Of a stretch of 43,389 bases of DNA, positions 27,214 to 36,487 are shown one piece after another. The notes beneath the pieces were generated by a model, which searched no databases, was not told the DNA's origin, and saw nothing but the letters and a program-made list of their open reading frames with translations. Position 1 is the first letter of the stretch. Each line of letters begins with the position of its first letter. Origin of the DNA: Parcubacteria group bacterium (GTDB taxonomy: Bacteria > Patescibacteriota > Minisyncoccia > Phycocordibacterales > Phycocordibacteraceae); assembly GCA_028286825.1 (NCBI GenBank), contig JAQBQV010000001.1, forward strand, positions 1 through 43,389, given 5' to 3'. Both the position numbers and the translations under genes were made by a program.

Positions 27214-28254
27214 CTACGGGTTGCTATATCCAATAATGACACGGAAAGGCTCACCTCCAACCACGTCTGTCGCTAAAACGGTGCTGGTAGTAAACGAACG
27301 GTCGGAAAACTTCAGTGTCCATCCTTCGTGGTTTGGGAAGTAGTAAATCCCATCAACCACTTCTGCGTAACTTCCCGCTGGGCCAATATCCTGACTGAGA
27401 TAGGGAACATTGTTCCACGAACCCCACGACGCACTGTGCCACTTTGACGCATCGAATACGTAATCACCACTGTATCGATACAACTCGTTGGTAATTGGGT
27501 CGATGTAGAAGATCCGCAAACCGTAGTCAACCGCAGCGTAACAAGACACGGGGATGATCCCGCGATCGATCGGCGTCTCGTAAAGAGAGCAGTTGTAGAG
27601 CGGATAGAAACCGAATGTGAACTCGGTCATATTCTTGACCTTCGTCACTCCCGATTTCGTCACGGAGTATGGGTAGCCGCCGACATGGGTCACATACACT
27701 TTGTCTGTGTAGCTGAGGACGTCGCTCGGTGCACACATCACTATCCCTTCGTCGATCCAACCTTTCGCGACAAGTTCCGCAATCGCCGCCTTTGAAGACG
27801 TGATCCGATGATTGCTGTCGATGCCACGCGCAAAGCCGTTGTTGTAAGCGCGATAGACCGGGACAAACCCCGATGCACACGAACGATTAACGGCCGGTGT
27901 CGTGGTGAACTCGAGACTCTCGAAGTTCCAGCGCTGAAGCGGTGGGCTCGGGGTATTCTTCTCGATCTGCTTCAGACTGCCGCACTCAGCCGGGTCAGCC
28001 GTGTAAAAGTGGCTGTTCGGACCGATGTTCGGTGATCCATAGAAGCGACAGACTTGAGTCGGACCGCCTGAGAGAAATGCTCCTCCCGTACGCTCCCAGC
28101 CTGGCCCGGCGCTACCTGCGTCAATCGCAGCTTGTTCGCTCGCGTTTGCAGTGACGAAGTAGTGATCAAGCACCGTGTTATGGAACTCGACAACGTTGCT
28201 TCGGGCGGAAACCGCCCAAAGCAGGCAGAGGATTCCAACCAAAAATTTGGTCAT
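27214..28254 (-). CDS. Secreted DUF5648-like repeat protein
   Basis: Signal MTKFLVGILCLLWAVSARS; VVEFHNTVLDHYFVTANASEQAAIDAGSAGPGWERTGGAF...VCRFYGSPNIGPNSHFYTADPAECGSL...W. Start at ATG 28254 with AGGAAAGGAAG upstream. Confidence 0.8.
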   Translation of the reverse strand: MTKFLVGILCLLWAVSARSNVVEFHNTVLDHYFVTANASEQAAIDAGSAGPGWERTGGAFLSGGPTQVCRFYGSPNIGPNSHFYTADPAECGSLKQIEKNTPSPPLQRWNFESLEFTTTPAVNRSCASGFVPVYRAYNNGFARGIDSNHRITSSKAAIAELVAKGWIDEGIVMCAPSDVLSYTDKVYVTHVGGYPYSVTKSGVTKVKNMTEFTFGFYPLYNCSLYETPIDRGIIPVSCYAAVDYGLRIFYIDPITNELYRYSGDYVFDASKWHSASWGSWNNVPYLSQDIGPAGSYAEVVDGIYYFPNHEGWTLKFSDRSFTTSTVLATDVVGGEPFRVIIGYSNP

Positions 28255-28426
28255 TTTTGCTTCCTTTCCTGTCAATGAGCTATTGAAAAGCTAAAATAGT
28301 GAGTAAATGCTTGACTTTTCAGTCACACCGCCCTTTACCCACTCCTATCCTAAGCTCTAACGTAATTAGCTAGTTACGTCAATAGCCTAGAAAGCCCATC
28401 CTGGGGATAACTATTTACAACAGTAT

Positions 28427-29551
28427 TTAATTAAAATAAACGTTCACAGAAGGCCCCACACAAATACTCCCGTTCCAGCTGGTACCAGAGGTACAACTCA
28501 CAACGAAATCTGCCCCACTCCCTAACTTCGTACTGCCGTCATACAAATCCATATGATACGTTCCGGGAGGAGACCATGTGGCAGCATTGTTTCCACTGAT
28601 ACCTGTAGCAAAAACACTATTCCCAGCATAAGCGCGCTGTACAGTCACTGTTCCACTTGTATTAGATGAAGTCCATGCGACACTCATGGTGCAAGAGTTT
28701 GCATTCGCCGCGATAGTGCAGGAGTTTGGCGTTATTGAACCAGAAGCCGGCGCCGCACAAATACTCCCGTTCCAGCTGGTACCAGAGGTACAGCTGGCTG
28801 TGAAAACTCCTGTATTTAAATACGCACTGCCGTCATACAAATCTAGATTGTACGTCCCAGGAGGCGACCATGCTGCGGGCGAGTTACCGCTTGCCCCAGA
28901 CGCGAAGACACTGTTTCCAGCGTACGGACGCTTAATGGTAACCGTCCCGGTAGTATTAGATGTGGACCAGACCACATTCATAAGACAAGAACTCTGATTT
29001 GCGAGGATTGTGCACGAGTTTGGAGTTGTAATTGATCCTGTTGCAGCGGGCGCTGTAGGGGTAATAGTAAGGGGACAGGTCGGATTGCCGCCAGGACCAT
29101 TACACGTCACCGATCGATCTATCGATGAGGTCACTGGCCCAATACTGGCGGTCGTCCCAGAGCTTGGAAGACCGCTCCCATAGAAATTAATGCTACAAGA
29201 GTTGTTATACGCATTGGTAGAAGACCACGTCACTGTTGTGTTGCCTCCAGAAGCAACAGGCGCTGCCGAGCAATTTACCGTAGTTGTCGTACATCTACAC
29301 TGATAGGTGCCATTGCAGGGGTCGCTTGGATAAAAATGCCCATTCGCCGTTCCAGCACTAGTGCCTACTTCTGCGAGTGAACAATCAGGTATTTCAACCG
29401 CAACGGCATCGCAGAACGGTGGCGATCTAGGTGACGTCAGTACCCAACCGCATGACGTTTGAGATGCGGACTGCGCGCCAGCGACATGTGGAAAAAGCGA
29501 GGTCAATCCGCTTACAAGGAGCGCCATCAATACAAATTCTGTTCTACTCAT
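28427..29551 (-). CDS. Secreted Cys-containing repeat protein (PNSC...SC.M..W.TSN.TGTVTV.R.Y modules)
   Basis: Signal peptide; two tandem modules ending SGTSWNGSIC. ATG 29551 is 7 nt after TATACT. Confidence 0.8.
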   Translation of the reverse strand: MSRTEFVLMALLVSGLTSLFPHVAGAQSASQTSCGWVLTSPRSPPFCDAVAVEIPDCSLAEVGTSAGTANGHFYPSDPCNGTYQCRCTTTTVNCSAAPVASGGNTTVTWSSTNAYNNSCSINFYGSGLPSSGTTASIGPVTSSIDRSVTCNGPGGNPTCPLTITPTAPAATGSITTPNSCTILANQSSCLMNVVWSTSNTTGTVTIKRPYAGNSVFASGASGNSPAAWSPPGTYNLDLYDGSAYLNTGVFTASCTSGTSWNGSICAAPASGSITPNSCTIAANANSCTMSVAWTSSNTSGTVTVQRAYAGNSVFATGISGNNAATWSPPGTYHMDLYDGSTKLGSGADFVVSCTSGTSWNGSICVGPSVNVYFN

Positions 29552-29605
29552 TTGTTTCAGTATATACGACATAAAAACGAACGGTTGAGACTACGGTGGA
29601 CAACC

Positions 29606-30958
29606 TTATGTGTTCGCAAGGAAGTCGATGTTGTTCTGGATCGATGAGACCTTGGCCATTACTTGGTTCGCGTATCCCTGCCCTGCTGTCGCCCAAGCCC
29701 CACCAGCGTAGTACTTGGCTGCAGCAGTGCGCTGCGCTGAGTAGCCACCGCCTGCGCCAAGGCCCCCTAAATAAACCGACATAGCCGTAATCGCGTCCTT
29801 AGCATCCCACGGGTTCGCCACTCCTTTACCATTTGCGGCAGCCACCTGAGGAGCATAGAGCGCCCACGTCGATGGTATGAACTGTGCCGGTCCCATCGCT
29901 CCTCCCCATCCAACAACCCCAGCTATGGGACACGACACTACCTGGTGATGTGGGTCGAAGCCAAGCTGCGTGGAGAGTTGCAAAAAGACGGGCACATCAC
30001 GCACGGGGGCCATCACTTTAGCGAACGGTGTGCCTGAGTTTTTACCTATACCAGCACCTGTCTGGTCATTAGTGAGATAACATTGCCCCACATTTGCACC
30101 AAGATTTGATTCCTGAGTAAGAATGGCGAGCACGAGAGCCGGGTCAACGCCGGTAGTCACTTTCGCTTGTTGGGCATATCCGAGCGCTGTACCAAACGAA
30201 ATCGCTGCTGCGTCACGCAGCGGGAAAAGCGCAGCGCGAATCGCCGCGGCTTTTGCCTGGCGGTCAGCGAGGACTTTTTTATACTCTGTCTCTTGATTAG
30301 TTGTAATAGCGAGAAGCTGCTGTTTCTGTGTTTTATCACTTGAAATGCGCTGTTGCTCAGTTTGCACCGCGGCTTTCGCATCCGTGGTTGCGTTCTGCTT
30401 AGCTGCGAGGTCTGCCTTCTCTGTTTCAGTCTGTGCCTTTGCTTGTCGAATATCGCTAAATAGCTCAGCGAGCTGCGTCTTGATCGACGTAAATGCGTCG
30501 AGATCGCTAAAGAAGCCTGAGATGTCTTGTGCACTTAGAGCGACGGTCACTACCGAATAGTCGTCTAGCATCTGCGTCTGGCGCATAATTGATGCTAAAG
30601 ACTCTTGTCCACGTTCGATACGCGTCGAGAGTTGCTTGATTACCACGTTCTTATTCGCAATCTGAGAGGACAGCTGCTTAATCGAAATGTTCTTCGCGTC
30701 GATCTGCGCTTGTGCTGCTTTAATTTTGGCGTTCAGGAGGGTTACATCGCCCTGCAGACTACCCTTTTTTGCCTGGGTCTCTTTAATAATCTGTTGCTGG
30801 ACAGCGATCTCCTTTTGGAGTTCGTCGTACTGCGCTTGGAGCGCCGCGCGCTCTTCTTGGGTAAGGTCTTGAGCGTGAGTAGGAGTATGAGTAAACGCGA
30901 GTGCGCTTGCCGAGACGAACATGAGACCACATATGACAATGAAAACCTTGCGGAACAT
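29606..30958 (-). CDS. Secreted coiled-coil plus lytic transglycosylase-like protein
   Basis: Signal MFRKVFIVICGLMFVSASALA; long coiled coil; ALVLAILTQESNLGANVGQCYL, GWGGAMGPAQFIPSTWALYAPQ, NPWDAKDAITAMSVYL. Upstream part of the 515-aa ORF overlaps the rplY terminator and is not coding. Confidence 0.9.
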   Translation of the reverse strand: MFRKVFIVICGLMFVSASALAFTHTPTHAQDLTQEERAALQAQYDELQKEIAVQQQIIKETQAKKGSLQGDVTLLNAKIKAAQAQIDAKNISIKQLSSQIANKNVVIKQLSTRIERGQESLASIMRQTQMLDDYSVVTVALSAQDISGFFSDLDAFTSIKTQLAELFSDIRQAKAQTETEKADLAAKQNATTDAKAAVQTEQQRISSDKTQKQQLLAITTNQETEYKKVLADRQAKAAAIRAALFPLRDAAAISFGTALGYAQQAKVTTGVDPALVLAILTQESNLGANVGQCYLTNDQTGAGIGKNSGTPFAKVMAPVRDVPVFLQLSTQLGFDPHHQVVSCPIAGVVGWGGAMGPAQFIPSTWALYAPQVAAANGKGVANPWDAKDAITAMSVYLGGLGAGGGYSAQRTAAAKYYAGGAWATAGQGYANQVMAKVSSIQNNIDFLANT

Positions 30959-30964
30959 CGCTCT

Positions 30965-30973
30965 AGTATAGCA
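30965..30973 (-). promoter_or_regulatory. Extended -10 TGCTATACT, 6 nt before lytic transglycosylase ATG, at the edge of the rplY terminator
   Basis: Minus strand ...TTTTGCTATACT-AGAGCG-ATG. Confidence 0.6.
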
Positions 30974-31010
30974 AAATCCCACGACTCCGGAGGAGTCGTG
31001 GGATTTTGCT
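30970..31010 (-). terminator. Intrinsic terminator of rplY, perfect 19-bp stem
   Basis: agcaaaatcccacgactcc-gga-ggagtcgtgggattttgct. Confidence 0.85.
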
Positions 31011-31022
31011 ATTGCTTGGGTC

Positions 31023-31670
31023 TTACTTTGACTCCTCAGTTGCCGGGACTTCGTCTGCCGCATCTTCCTTACCCTTCTTCTCGACTTCAATCGATGAAAG
31101 GTCTGCCGGTGCTGCTTCCTCTTTCTCTTCAACCACTTCCTGAGCAAGAGCAATAGCTTCTTCGCCAGGAGTAACGAGCGTTACGCCAGCAGGAAGTTTG
31201 AGAGATTCTGCGGTAATCTTGTCGCCTGCAGCTTTAAGAACTGAAATATCTACCTCGATGTGTTGAGGAAGGTTCATTGGGTCAGCTTCAACTTCGACTT
31301 CGTGGAGAACCTTCACGAGATTAGCTCCACCCTCAACAGCCGCAGAGACGCCTACAAACTCGAGCGGAATGTTAACCTGCACCTTCTCGCCCTTAGTAAC
31401 AGCATAGAAATCGACATGGCGAGGAAGGCTCGTGAGCGGGTCGAGATCCACCTGGTGGATAAGCGTAGGGACCGCCGCTCCAAGTCCAGACAAAGAAACG
31501 ATTGTCGCCTCGCCGGCCTCCCGAAGCGCCTTCTTAAAGGCGACCGCATCAACCGTAATGGGTGTTGATTCGTGATGGGCACCATAGACAACCGCTGGGA
31601 CCTTCCCAGAACGACGTAGCGCTGGCACCGCCATTCCTGCCTCTCTCTTTGTAACCTCAAGCGTAATCAT
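31023..31670 (-). CDS. rplY: 50S ribosomal protein L25/Ctc
   Basis: LRRSGKVPAVVYGAHHESTPITVDAVAFKKAL...HQVDLDPLTSLPRHVDFYAV...VNIPLEFVGVSAAVEGGANLVKVLHEVEVEADPMNLPQHIEVDIS; acidic tail. Confidence 0.96.
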   Translation of the reverse strand: MITLEVTKREAGMAVPALRRSGKVPAVVYGAHHESTPITVDAVAFKKALREAGEATIVSLSGLGAAVPTLIHQVDLDPLTSLPRHVDFYAVTKGEKVQVNIPLEFVGVSAAVEGGANLVKVLHEVEVEADPMNLPQHIEVDISVLKAAGDKITAESLKLPAGVTLVTPGEEAIALAQEVVEEKEEAAPADLSSIEVEKKGKEDAADEVPATEESK

Positions 31671-31708
31671 AGTTGCCCTACTATACGAGAAACGGACGAG
31701 AAATGCAA

Positions 31709-32701
31709 TTAACGCACCGCTGCGCTCACTTTCTTAAGGCGATCGATAAAGACTTTCCGGGCTGCGTCTTTATTCTCCTCTTTACCCTGCCAGACTGAGA
31801 GAGCCTCGTCTTGAAGTGCGCGGGCGTAAGAGAACGTAAGCGGCCACGGGGCCTGAAGCTCCCGTGCCTTGGCCACAATAGCGGCAAGATTCACCGTCGC
31901 CTCGTCCGTTGACTGCCCTCCGGAGAGAAAAACAATACCGGGGACCTGGCGCGGTACACACTCCATAAGTGCTGCGATCGTGTCTTCGGCCACTTCGGGA
32001 GAGAGGTCTTTCTTTTGGTTTTTATCACCCGAGATCGCCATCGAGGTCTTAAGGATTACTCCGCTACAATCAACCGCATTCTCTTCGAGTACTGAAAAGA
32101 GTGTGCCCAGCGTTTCAACGAGGACTTCCTTTGCCTTCTGACGACTATGTTTACCTTCATGAAGCACCTCCGGCTCAAGAATAGGCACGAGACCTGCCAT
32201 CTGCACGTCTTTAGCATAGCTCGCGAGACGTTTAGCATTTTCGTGAATTGCAGAAGCAGTAGGCAGTTCATCTCCGTCTATACGTATTACCGCTCTCCAC
32301 TTCGTAAAGACTGCGCCCTGCTTCTTGTACTCTATTAATCGTTCAGGGAGGTCAAGCAGCCCCTGAGTGATGAGCTCTTGCGGACTCGTACTGATGGGCT
32401 CAGTACCAAGGTCGACCTTAATACCTGGGAAAATACCTCGCTCAGCGAGCGAATCGGAAAAAAGCTTTTTGTCGTTTCCTTTTTGTTCAAGCGTTTCTGA
32501 AAAAAGAATGACTCCTGAGAGATAGTCTTCAGCTCCTGGCGCACTTAAAAAGAGATCGCGATATTGTCGCCGCATTTCCTCACCCGCCTCAATGCCGTAA
32601 CTCGCGAGTCGCGCAGTTGCGCTATGCACGCTCTCATCGGCAGCCAGGATTCCTTTGCCTGGCACAAAAAATGAGCGCGCAATCGAAATAAGATCGGTCA
32701 T
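31709..32701 (-). CDS. Class I fructose-bisphosphate aldolase
   Basis: GKGILAADESVHSATARLASYGI, GVILFSETLEQK, GIKVDLGT, LVPILEPEVL, GVILKTSMAISGDKN, GIVFLSGGQSTDEATVNL. Confidence 0.95.
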   Translation of the reverse strand: MTDLISIARSFFVPGKGILAADESVHSATARLASYGIEAGEEMRRQYRDLFLSAPGAEDYLSGVILFSETLEQKGNDKKLFSDSLAERGIFPGIKVDLGTEPISTSPQELITQGLLDLPERLIEYKKQGAVFTKWRAVIRIDGDELPTASAIHENAKRLASYAKDVQMAGLVPILEPEVLHEGKHSRQKAKEVLVETLGTLFSVLEENAVDCSGVILKTSMAISGDKNQKKDLSPEVAEDTIAALMECVPRQVPGIVFLSGGQSTDEATVNLAAIVAKARELQAPWPLTFSYARALQDEALSVWQGKEENKDAARKVFIDRLKKVSAAVR

Positions 32702-32810
32702 GAACAAATGGTACCACGCGAGCCATGTGTATTTTTGCACGAGTGGCTGCAATGCCTCGAGCAAGTGCACATACCATCGCGTGTGTGCTGCATGGTAGAC
32801 TGGTGGTCAT

Positions 32811-33794
32811 ATGGATTTCATTGCGATTGGGGACACTGCGGTCGACGAATTTATTCAACTAAAGGAAGCGCGTGTTAATTGTGATATTAACGACGAGAAC
32901 TGTACGATCTCGATGAAGTGGGGCGACAAGATCCCGTACGAGTCGTCGATTCTGGTTGCGGGAGTTGGGAACGCGGCGAACGCGGCCGTCTCTGCGGCTC
33001 GGCTTGGCCTGTCTGCCGGCTTCGTCTCAAATATTGGCAAAGACAAGTTTGGAGACGACACACTCGCAAGCTTTGCTACTGAAAACGTCGACGCAACCTA
33101 TGTCCGGGTAAACGAAGGAGTTCCTACCAACCACCACTTCGTTTTGTGTTTTGAAGCAGAGCGCACGATCCTCATTCGCCATCAGGAATATCCGTATGCC
33201 CTCCCCGCTGATTTTATCGCGCCAAAATGGATCTATCTTTCTTCAATCGGTGAAGGCGCTGAAGCCTTCCATCAGGAACTCACCGAGTGGCTCAAGGCAC
33301 ACCCTGAAACAAAGCTTGCGTTTCAACCAGGGACGTTCCAAATGAAACTTGGTATTGAGAAACTTGCTGCTCTGTACAAACAAACTGAGATCTTTGCATG
33401 CAATAAAGAGGAGGCGCAGCGCATTTTGGGTATCGTAGAGCACGACGTGAAGTCACTGCTCGAGAAAGTGAGAGCGCTTGGCCCAAGCATCGTCTTGATT
33501 ACTGACGGACCACATGGCGCATACACTTTTGACGGTACGACATACTTGAAGGTGCCGATGTATCCAGACATACAACCCCCGGTAGAGCGCACCGGTGCCG
33601 GTGACGCCACCACCTCAACGGTAGTGGTTGCACTTGCTCTCGGCCTTTCACTTGAAGAGGCACTCGCATGGGGCCCGATAAACTCAATGTCAGTCGTGCA
33701 AGAGATTGGCGCTCAAAAAGGCCTCCTTACTCGAAGTAAACTCGAAGAATATCTTGCGACGGCGCCAGAGAGTTATCGCGTAGAAACGTTCTAG
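32811..33794 (+). CDS. PfkB-family carbohydrate kinase
   Basis: VAGVGNAANAAVSAARLGLSAGFVSNIGKDKFGDDTL and ERTGAGDATTSTVVVALALG signature. Confidence 0.93.
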   Translation: MDFIAIGDTAVDEFIQLKEARVNCDINDENCTISMKWGDKIPYESSILVAGVGNAANAAVSAARLGLSAGFVSNIGKDKFGDDTLASFATENVDATYVRVNEGVPTNHHFVLCFEAERTILIRHQEYPYALPADFIAPKWIYLSSIGEGAEAFHQELTEWLKAHPETKLAFQPGTFQMKLGIEKLAALYKQTEIFACNKEEAQRILGIVEHDVKSLLEKVRALGPSIVLITDGPHGAYTFDGTTYLKVPMYPDIQPPVERTGAGDATTSTVVVALALGLSLEEALAWGPINSMSVVQEIGAQKGLLTRSKLEEYLATAPESYRVETF

Positions 33795-33946
33795 TAGTGA
33801 AGTGCTGCTGCTGTGTCAGCATCAATCATCACATAGGTAACCGTGTTCGAATCTGCAACGCGCATGATAGTGACGGCGGCAAGCGCACCAATAATAGTAA
33901 TGATGAGTATTGAAAAATAGGTATTGAGTCGGCGCGTCAGCATCAT
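33791..33946 (-). CDS. Small single-pass membrane protein (51 aa)
   Basis: MMLTRRLNTYFSILIITIIGALAAVTIMRVADSNTVTYVMIDADTAAALHY*, ATGA overlap with the transketolase stop; missing from ORF track. Confidence 0.55.
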   Translation of the reverse strand: MMLTRRLNTYFSILIITIIGALAAVTIMRVADSNTVTYVMIDADTAAALHY

Positions 33947-34929
33947 AGCGCCAAGAGTGATTTCGCTGCCTTGACGATTGACTCAGAGTCGAGTTCGTAA
34001 TGCCTTAACAGTTCCTCGGGCGTACCAGATTGTCCAAACTGGTCTTGCACACCCAAAATCCGCATGGGGAGCGGGTGAGACTGAGCGAGACACTCTGCAA
34101 TCGCGCTGCCAAACCCGCCATGCGCCTGATGCTCTTCAATAGTGACTACCGCGGGCACTTGCTTCGCCACCTCGAGCACTGCCTCTGTGTCTAGTGGCTT
34201 CACGGTTGGTATATGGAGTACAATCGCTCCGACGCCTTGCTCGTGAAGCATTTGTGCAGCAAGGAGCGCGTTATAGCTCAGTGCTCCTGTCGAAAGCAGT
34301 GCCACCTCAGGATTAATCGGATCAAAGAGTCTGAGCGCTTTACCTATAGTAAACGGGGTTTCGGGTGTGGTAAAAACGGGTGTTGCTGAACGGCCAAAGC
34401 GTATATAGACAGGCCCATCTGTTTTTGCCGCCGCTATCACTGCCTTATGCGCTTCAGTCGCGTCACCCGGGACGATCACCGTCATGCCGGGGAGCATACG
34501 CATCAAACCAATGTCCTCGAGCATTTGGTGTGTAGCACCGTCAGGGCCAACGGAGACACCTGCATGCATTCCGCAAATCTTCACAGCAGCATGATTGAGC
34601 GCGATCGTGGTACGAATCTGCTCGTAGTTACGACCTGGATTAAAGGCCGCATAGCTCGTGATAAACGGAATTTTGTTCGCGAGTGCCATACCAGCTGCAA
34701 CCGTTGCCATATTCTGCTCGGCAACCCCCATTTCAACGAAACGGTCAGGGAACGCCTTTTCAAACACTTCAGCGCGCGTCGACTCCTTAAGGTCTGCCGA
34801 AAGGACCACGACACGCGCGTCAGTGGTGCCTGCTTCAACCACGCCGGTACCGAACCCGTCTCGAGTCGCTTTCTGTTCGATATCGTCTGCAAAAATTTTT
34901 GCAGACAGGTACGCCTCTTTGTTAAGCAT
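33943..34929 (-). CDS. Transketolase C-terminal subunit
   Basis: DARVVVLSADLKEST, FPDRFVEMGVAEQNMATVAAGMAL, SVGPDGATHQMLEDIGLMRMLPGMTVIVPGD, TIEEHQAHGGFGSAIAE. Confidence 0.95.
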   Translation of the reverse strand: MLNKEAYLSAKIFADDIEQKATRDGFGTGVVEAGTTDARVVVLSADLKESTRAEVFEKAFPDRFVEMGVAEQNMATVAAGMALANKIPFITSYAAFNPGRNYEQIRTTIALNHAAVKICGMHAGVSVGPDGATHQMLEDIGLMRMLPGMTVIVPGDATEAHKAVIAAAKTDGPVYIRFGRSATPVFTTPETPFTIGKALRLFDPINPEVALLSTGALSYNALLAAQMLHEQGVGAIVLHIPTVKPLDTEAVLEVAKQVPAVVTIEEHQAHGGFGSAIAECLAQSHPLPMRILGVQDQFGQSGTPEELLRHYELDSESIVKAAKSLLAL

Positions 34930-35779
34930 ATTCTTGTGTGACCTTGCCGTTCATGGTGCGAATCTCTTTCAAGAAGCGTTGTGCTTCCTCTTTCGTCGGC
35001 GGTTTACCGTGCCAGCGATAATCGCCTTCGATCTCAGGTACGCCCTTACCTGGAATGGTGTGCGCAATAATGATCGTCGGTTTCTCGACAACTGCTTTAG
35101 CCTCATCAATTGCTTCGATAAACTGTCGCACATTATGCCCGTCGACTTCGATCACGTGCCAATTAAAAGCGCGATATTTATCTGCGATCGGTTCGAGCGA
35201 CATCACGTCTTCAGTCATACCGTCGATCTGGATGTTGTTGCGATCCATCACGGCCGTGAGGTTTGAGAGTCTATATTTGCCCGCAAACATCACCGCTTCC
35301 CAGATGTTGCCCTCATCCTGTTCGCCATCGCTCATGAGGCAATAAACGCGATTCTTCTTCTCGTCCATACGAAAGGCATATGCCATACCCGAAGCCTGTG
35401 AGAGACCTTCTCCTAATGGTCCCGAGGTGGTTTCAAGACCCGGAAGCCGAAGTCGCTCAGGATGGCCCTGGAGCCTCGAACCAAACTGCCGCAGCGTCGC
35501 ACACTCAAGAACGTCAAAATACCCCGCATGCGCCATGGCCGCGTAACGAACGGGTACGATATGGCCGTTTGAGAGTATGAGCCGATCTCGATCAGCATCG
35601 TCTGGATGCAGCGGGTCGTGCTTCAAAATATGAAAGTAAAACGCAGTAAAAATATCGGCCATACCTAAGGGACCGGCGGTGTGACCGCTACCAGCGGCTA
35701 CCAGCATTGAAATTATAGTTTCGCGAATCTCTTCCGCCGTATTTTCTAACTGAGAAATGTCAGAATCTGTAAGCGCCAT
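34922..35779 (-). CDS. Transketolase N-terminal subunit (thiamine-diphosphate binding)
   Basis: GSGHTAGPLGMADIFTAFYF, ILSNGHIVPVRYA, GPLGEGLSQASGMAYAFRMD, MSDGEQDEGNIWEAVMFAGKYRLSNLTAVMDRNNIQIDG. Confidence 0.95.
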   Translation of the reverse strand: MALTDSDISQLENTAEEIRETIISMLVAAGSGHTAGPLGMADIFTAFYFHILKHDPLHPDDADRDRLILSNGHIVPVRYAAMAHAGYFDVLECATLRQFGSRLQGHPERLRLPGLETTSGPLGEGLSQASGMAYAFRMDEKKNRVYCLMSDGEQDEGNIWEAVMFAGKYRLSNLTAVMDRNNIQIDGMTEDVMSLEPIADKYRAFNWHVIEVDGHNVRQFIEAIDEAKAVVEKPTIIIAHTIPGKGVPEIEGDYRWHGKPPTKEEAQRFLKEIRTMNGKVTQEYA

Positions 35780-35794
35780 CCCTCCAGTATATCA

Positions 35795-36487
35795 CTAGAC
35801 TCCGTAGGGGCTTCTAAGCGTTTCAAACGATTCGAAGGCTGCTCGTGGATCAGCAGCTTTCAAAAGCGCCGAACCAGCAATGAGGCTTGATGCGCCCGCA
35901 CGTAAAAGCTCTTTCGCGTTTTCAAAGGTCACACCGCCGTCAACTTGAACCGGAAGTGCTGGGTATCGAAGTTTGCACATCCGGATTTTTGGTATGACTG
36001 CCGGATCGAGCGGCTCGCCCTGGCGCCCAATACGAGCAATGCCCATGCATTGTATGTAATCGAGGTGTTCGATACTCTCACTGATGCGCTCGAGGTCGGT
36101 GTCGACGTGAATCGCGAGCCCAATGGAGACGATATGACCATAGTGATCTTGCGCCTCTTCTATGAGCGTATGAAGATCCGTTGCGCTGCCTTCGTGGAAG
36201 GTGAGCCTCGTTGCTCCAGCAGAGATCCACGGTTCAGCAGCGCGAACTGGGTTAAAGCACATAAGATCGACCTCATAGGCAATGCGATGTGGCTCAAGGA
36301 GACCCGCTAACTGAGGGTCTTTAGCGTCGACGTCGTTTGTGTATGGCCACGAACCAGGTGAAACAAAGAGTCCATCAACCACGTCGATCTGCACGCGAGC
36401 GATACCTGGGAAGGTCTCGAACAGGACAAGCTTCTCTTCAAGATCCTGTCTTGAAGATGGTAAAACTGCCGGCGTCACGAGACTCAT
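35795..36487 (-). CDS. Ribulose-phosphate 3-epimerase family protein
   Basis: TPAVLPSSRQDLEEKL, VQIDVVDGLFVSPGSWP, EVDLMCFNP, LPVQVDGGVTFENAKELLRAGASSLIAGSALL. Confidence 0.85.
   Translation of the reverse strand: MSLVTPAVLPSSRQDLEEKLVLFETFPGIARVQIDVVDGLFVSPGSWPYTNDVDAKDPQLAGLLEPHRIAYEVDLMCFNPVRAAEPWISAGATRLTFHEGSATDLHTLIEEAQDHYGHIVSIGLAIHVDTDLERISESIEHLDYIQCMGIARIGRQGEPLDPAVIPKIRMCKLRYPALPVQVDGGVTFENAKELLRAGASSLIAGSALLKAADPRAAFESFETLRSPYGV

Noticed and set aside
28357-28376. Inverted repeat acgtaa-ttagctag-ttacgt as a terminator
   Set aside because: Short AT-rich stem without a T-tract; kept only as part of the shared upstream motif observation.
29585-29615. Weak hairpin ggttg...caacc as terminator of the lytic transglycosylase gene
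   Set aside because: Only a 5-bp stem with a long loop; not convincing without RNA data.
30956-31153. N-terminal extension of the 515-aa ORF
   Set aside because: Covers the rplY terminator and rplY coding sequence; the signal peptide starts at ATG 30958.
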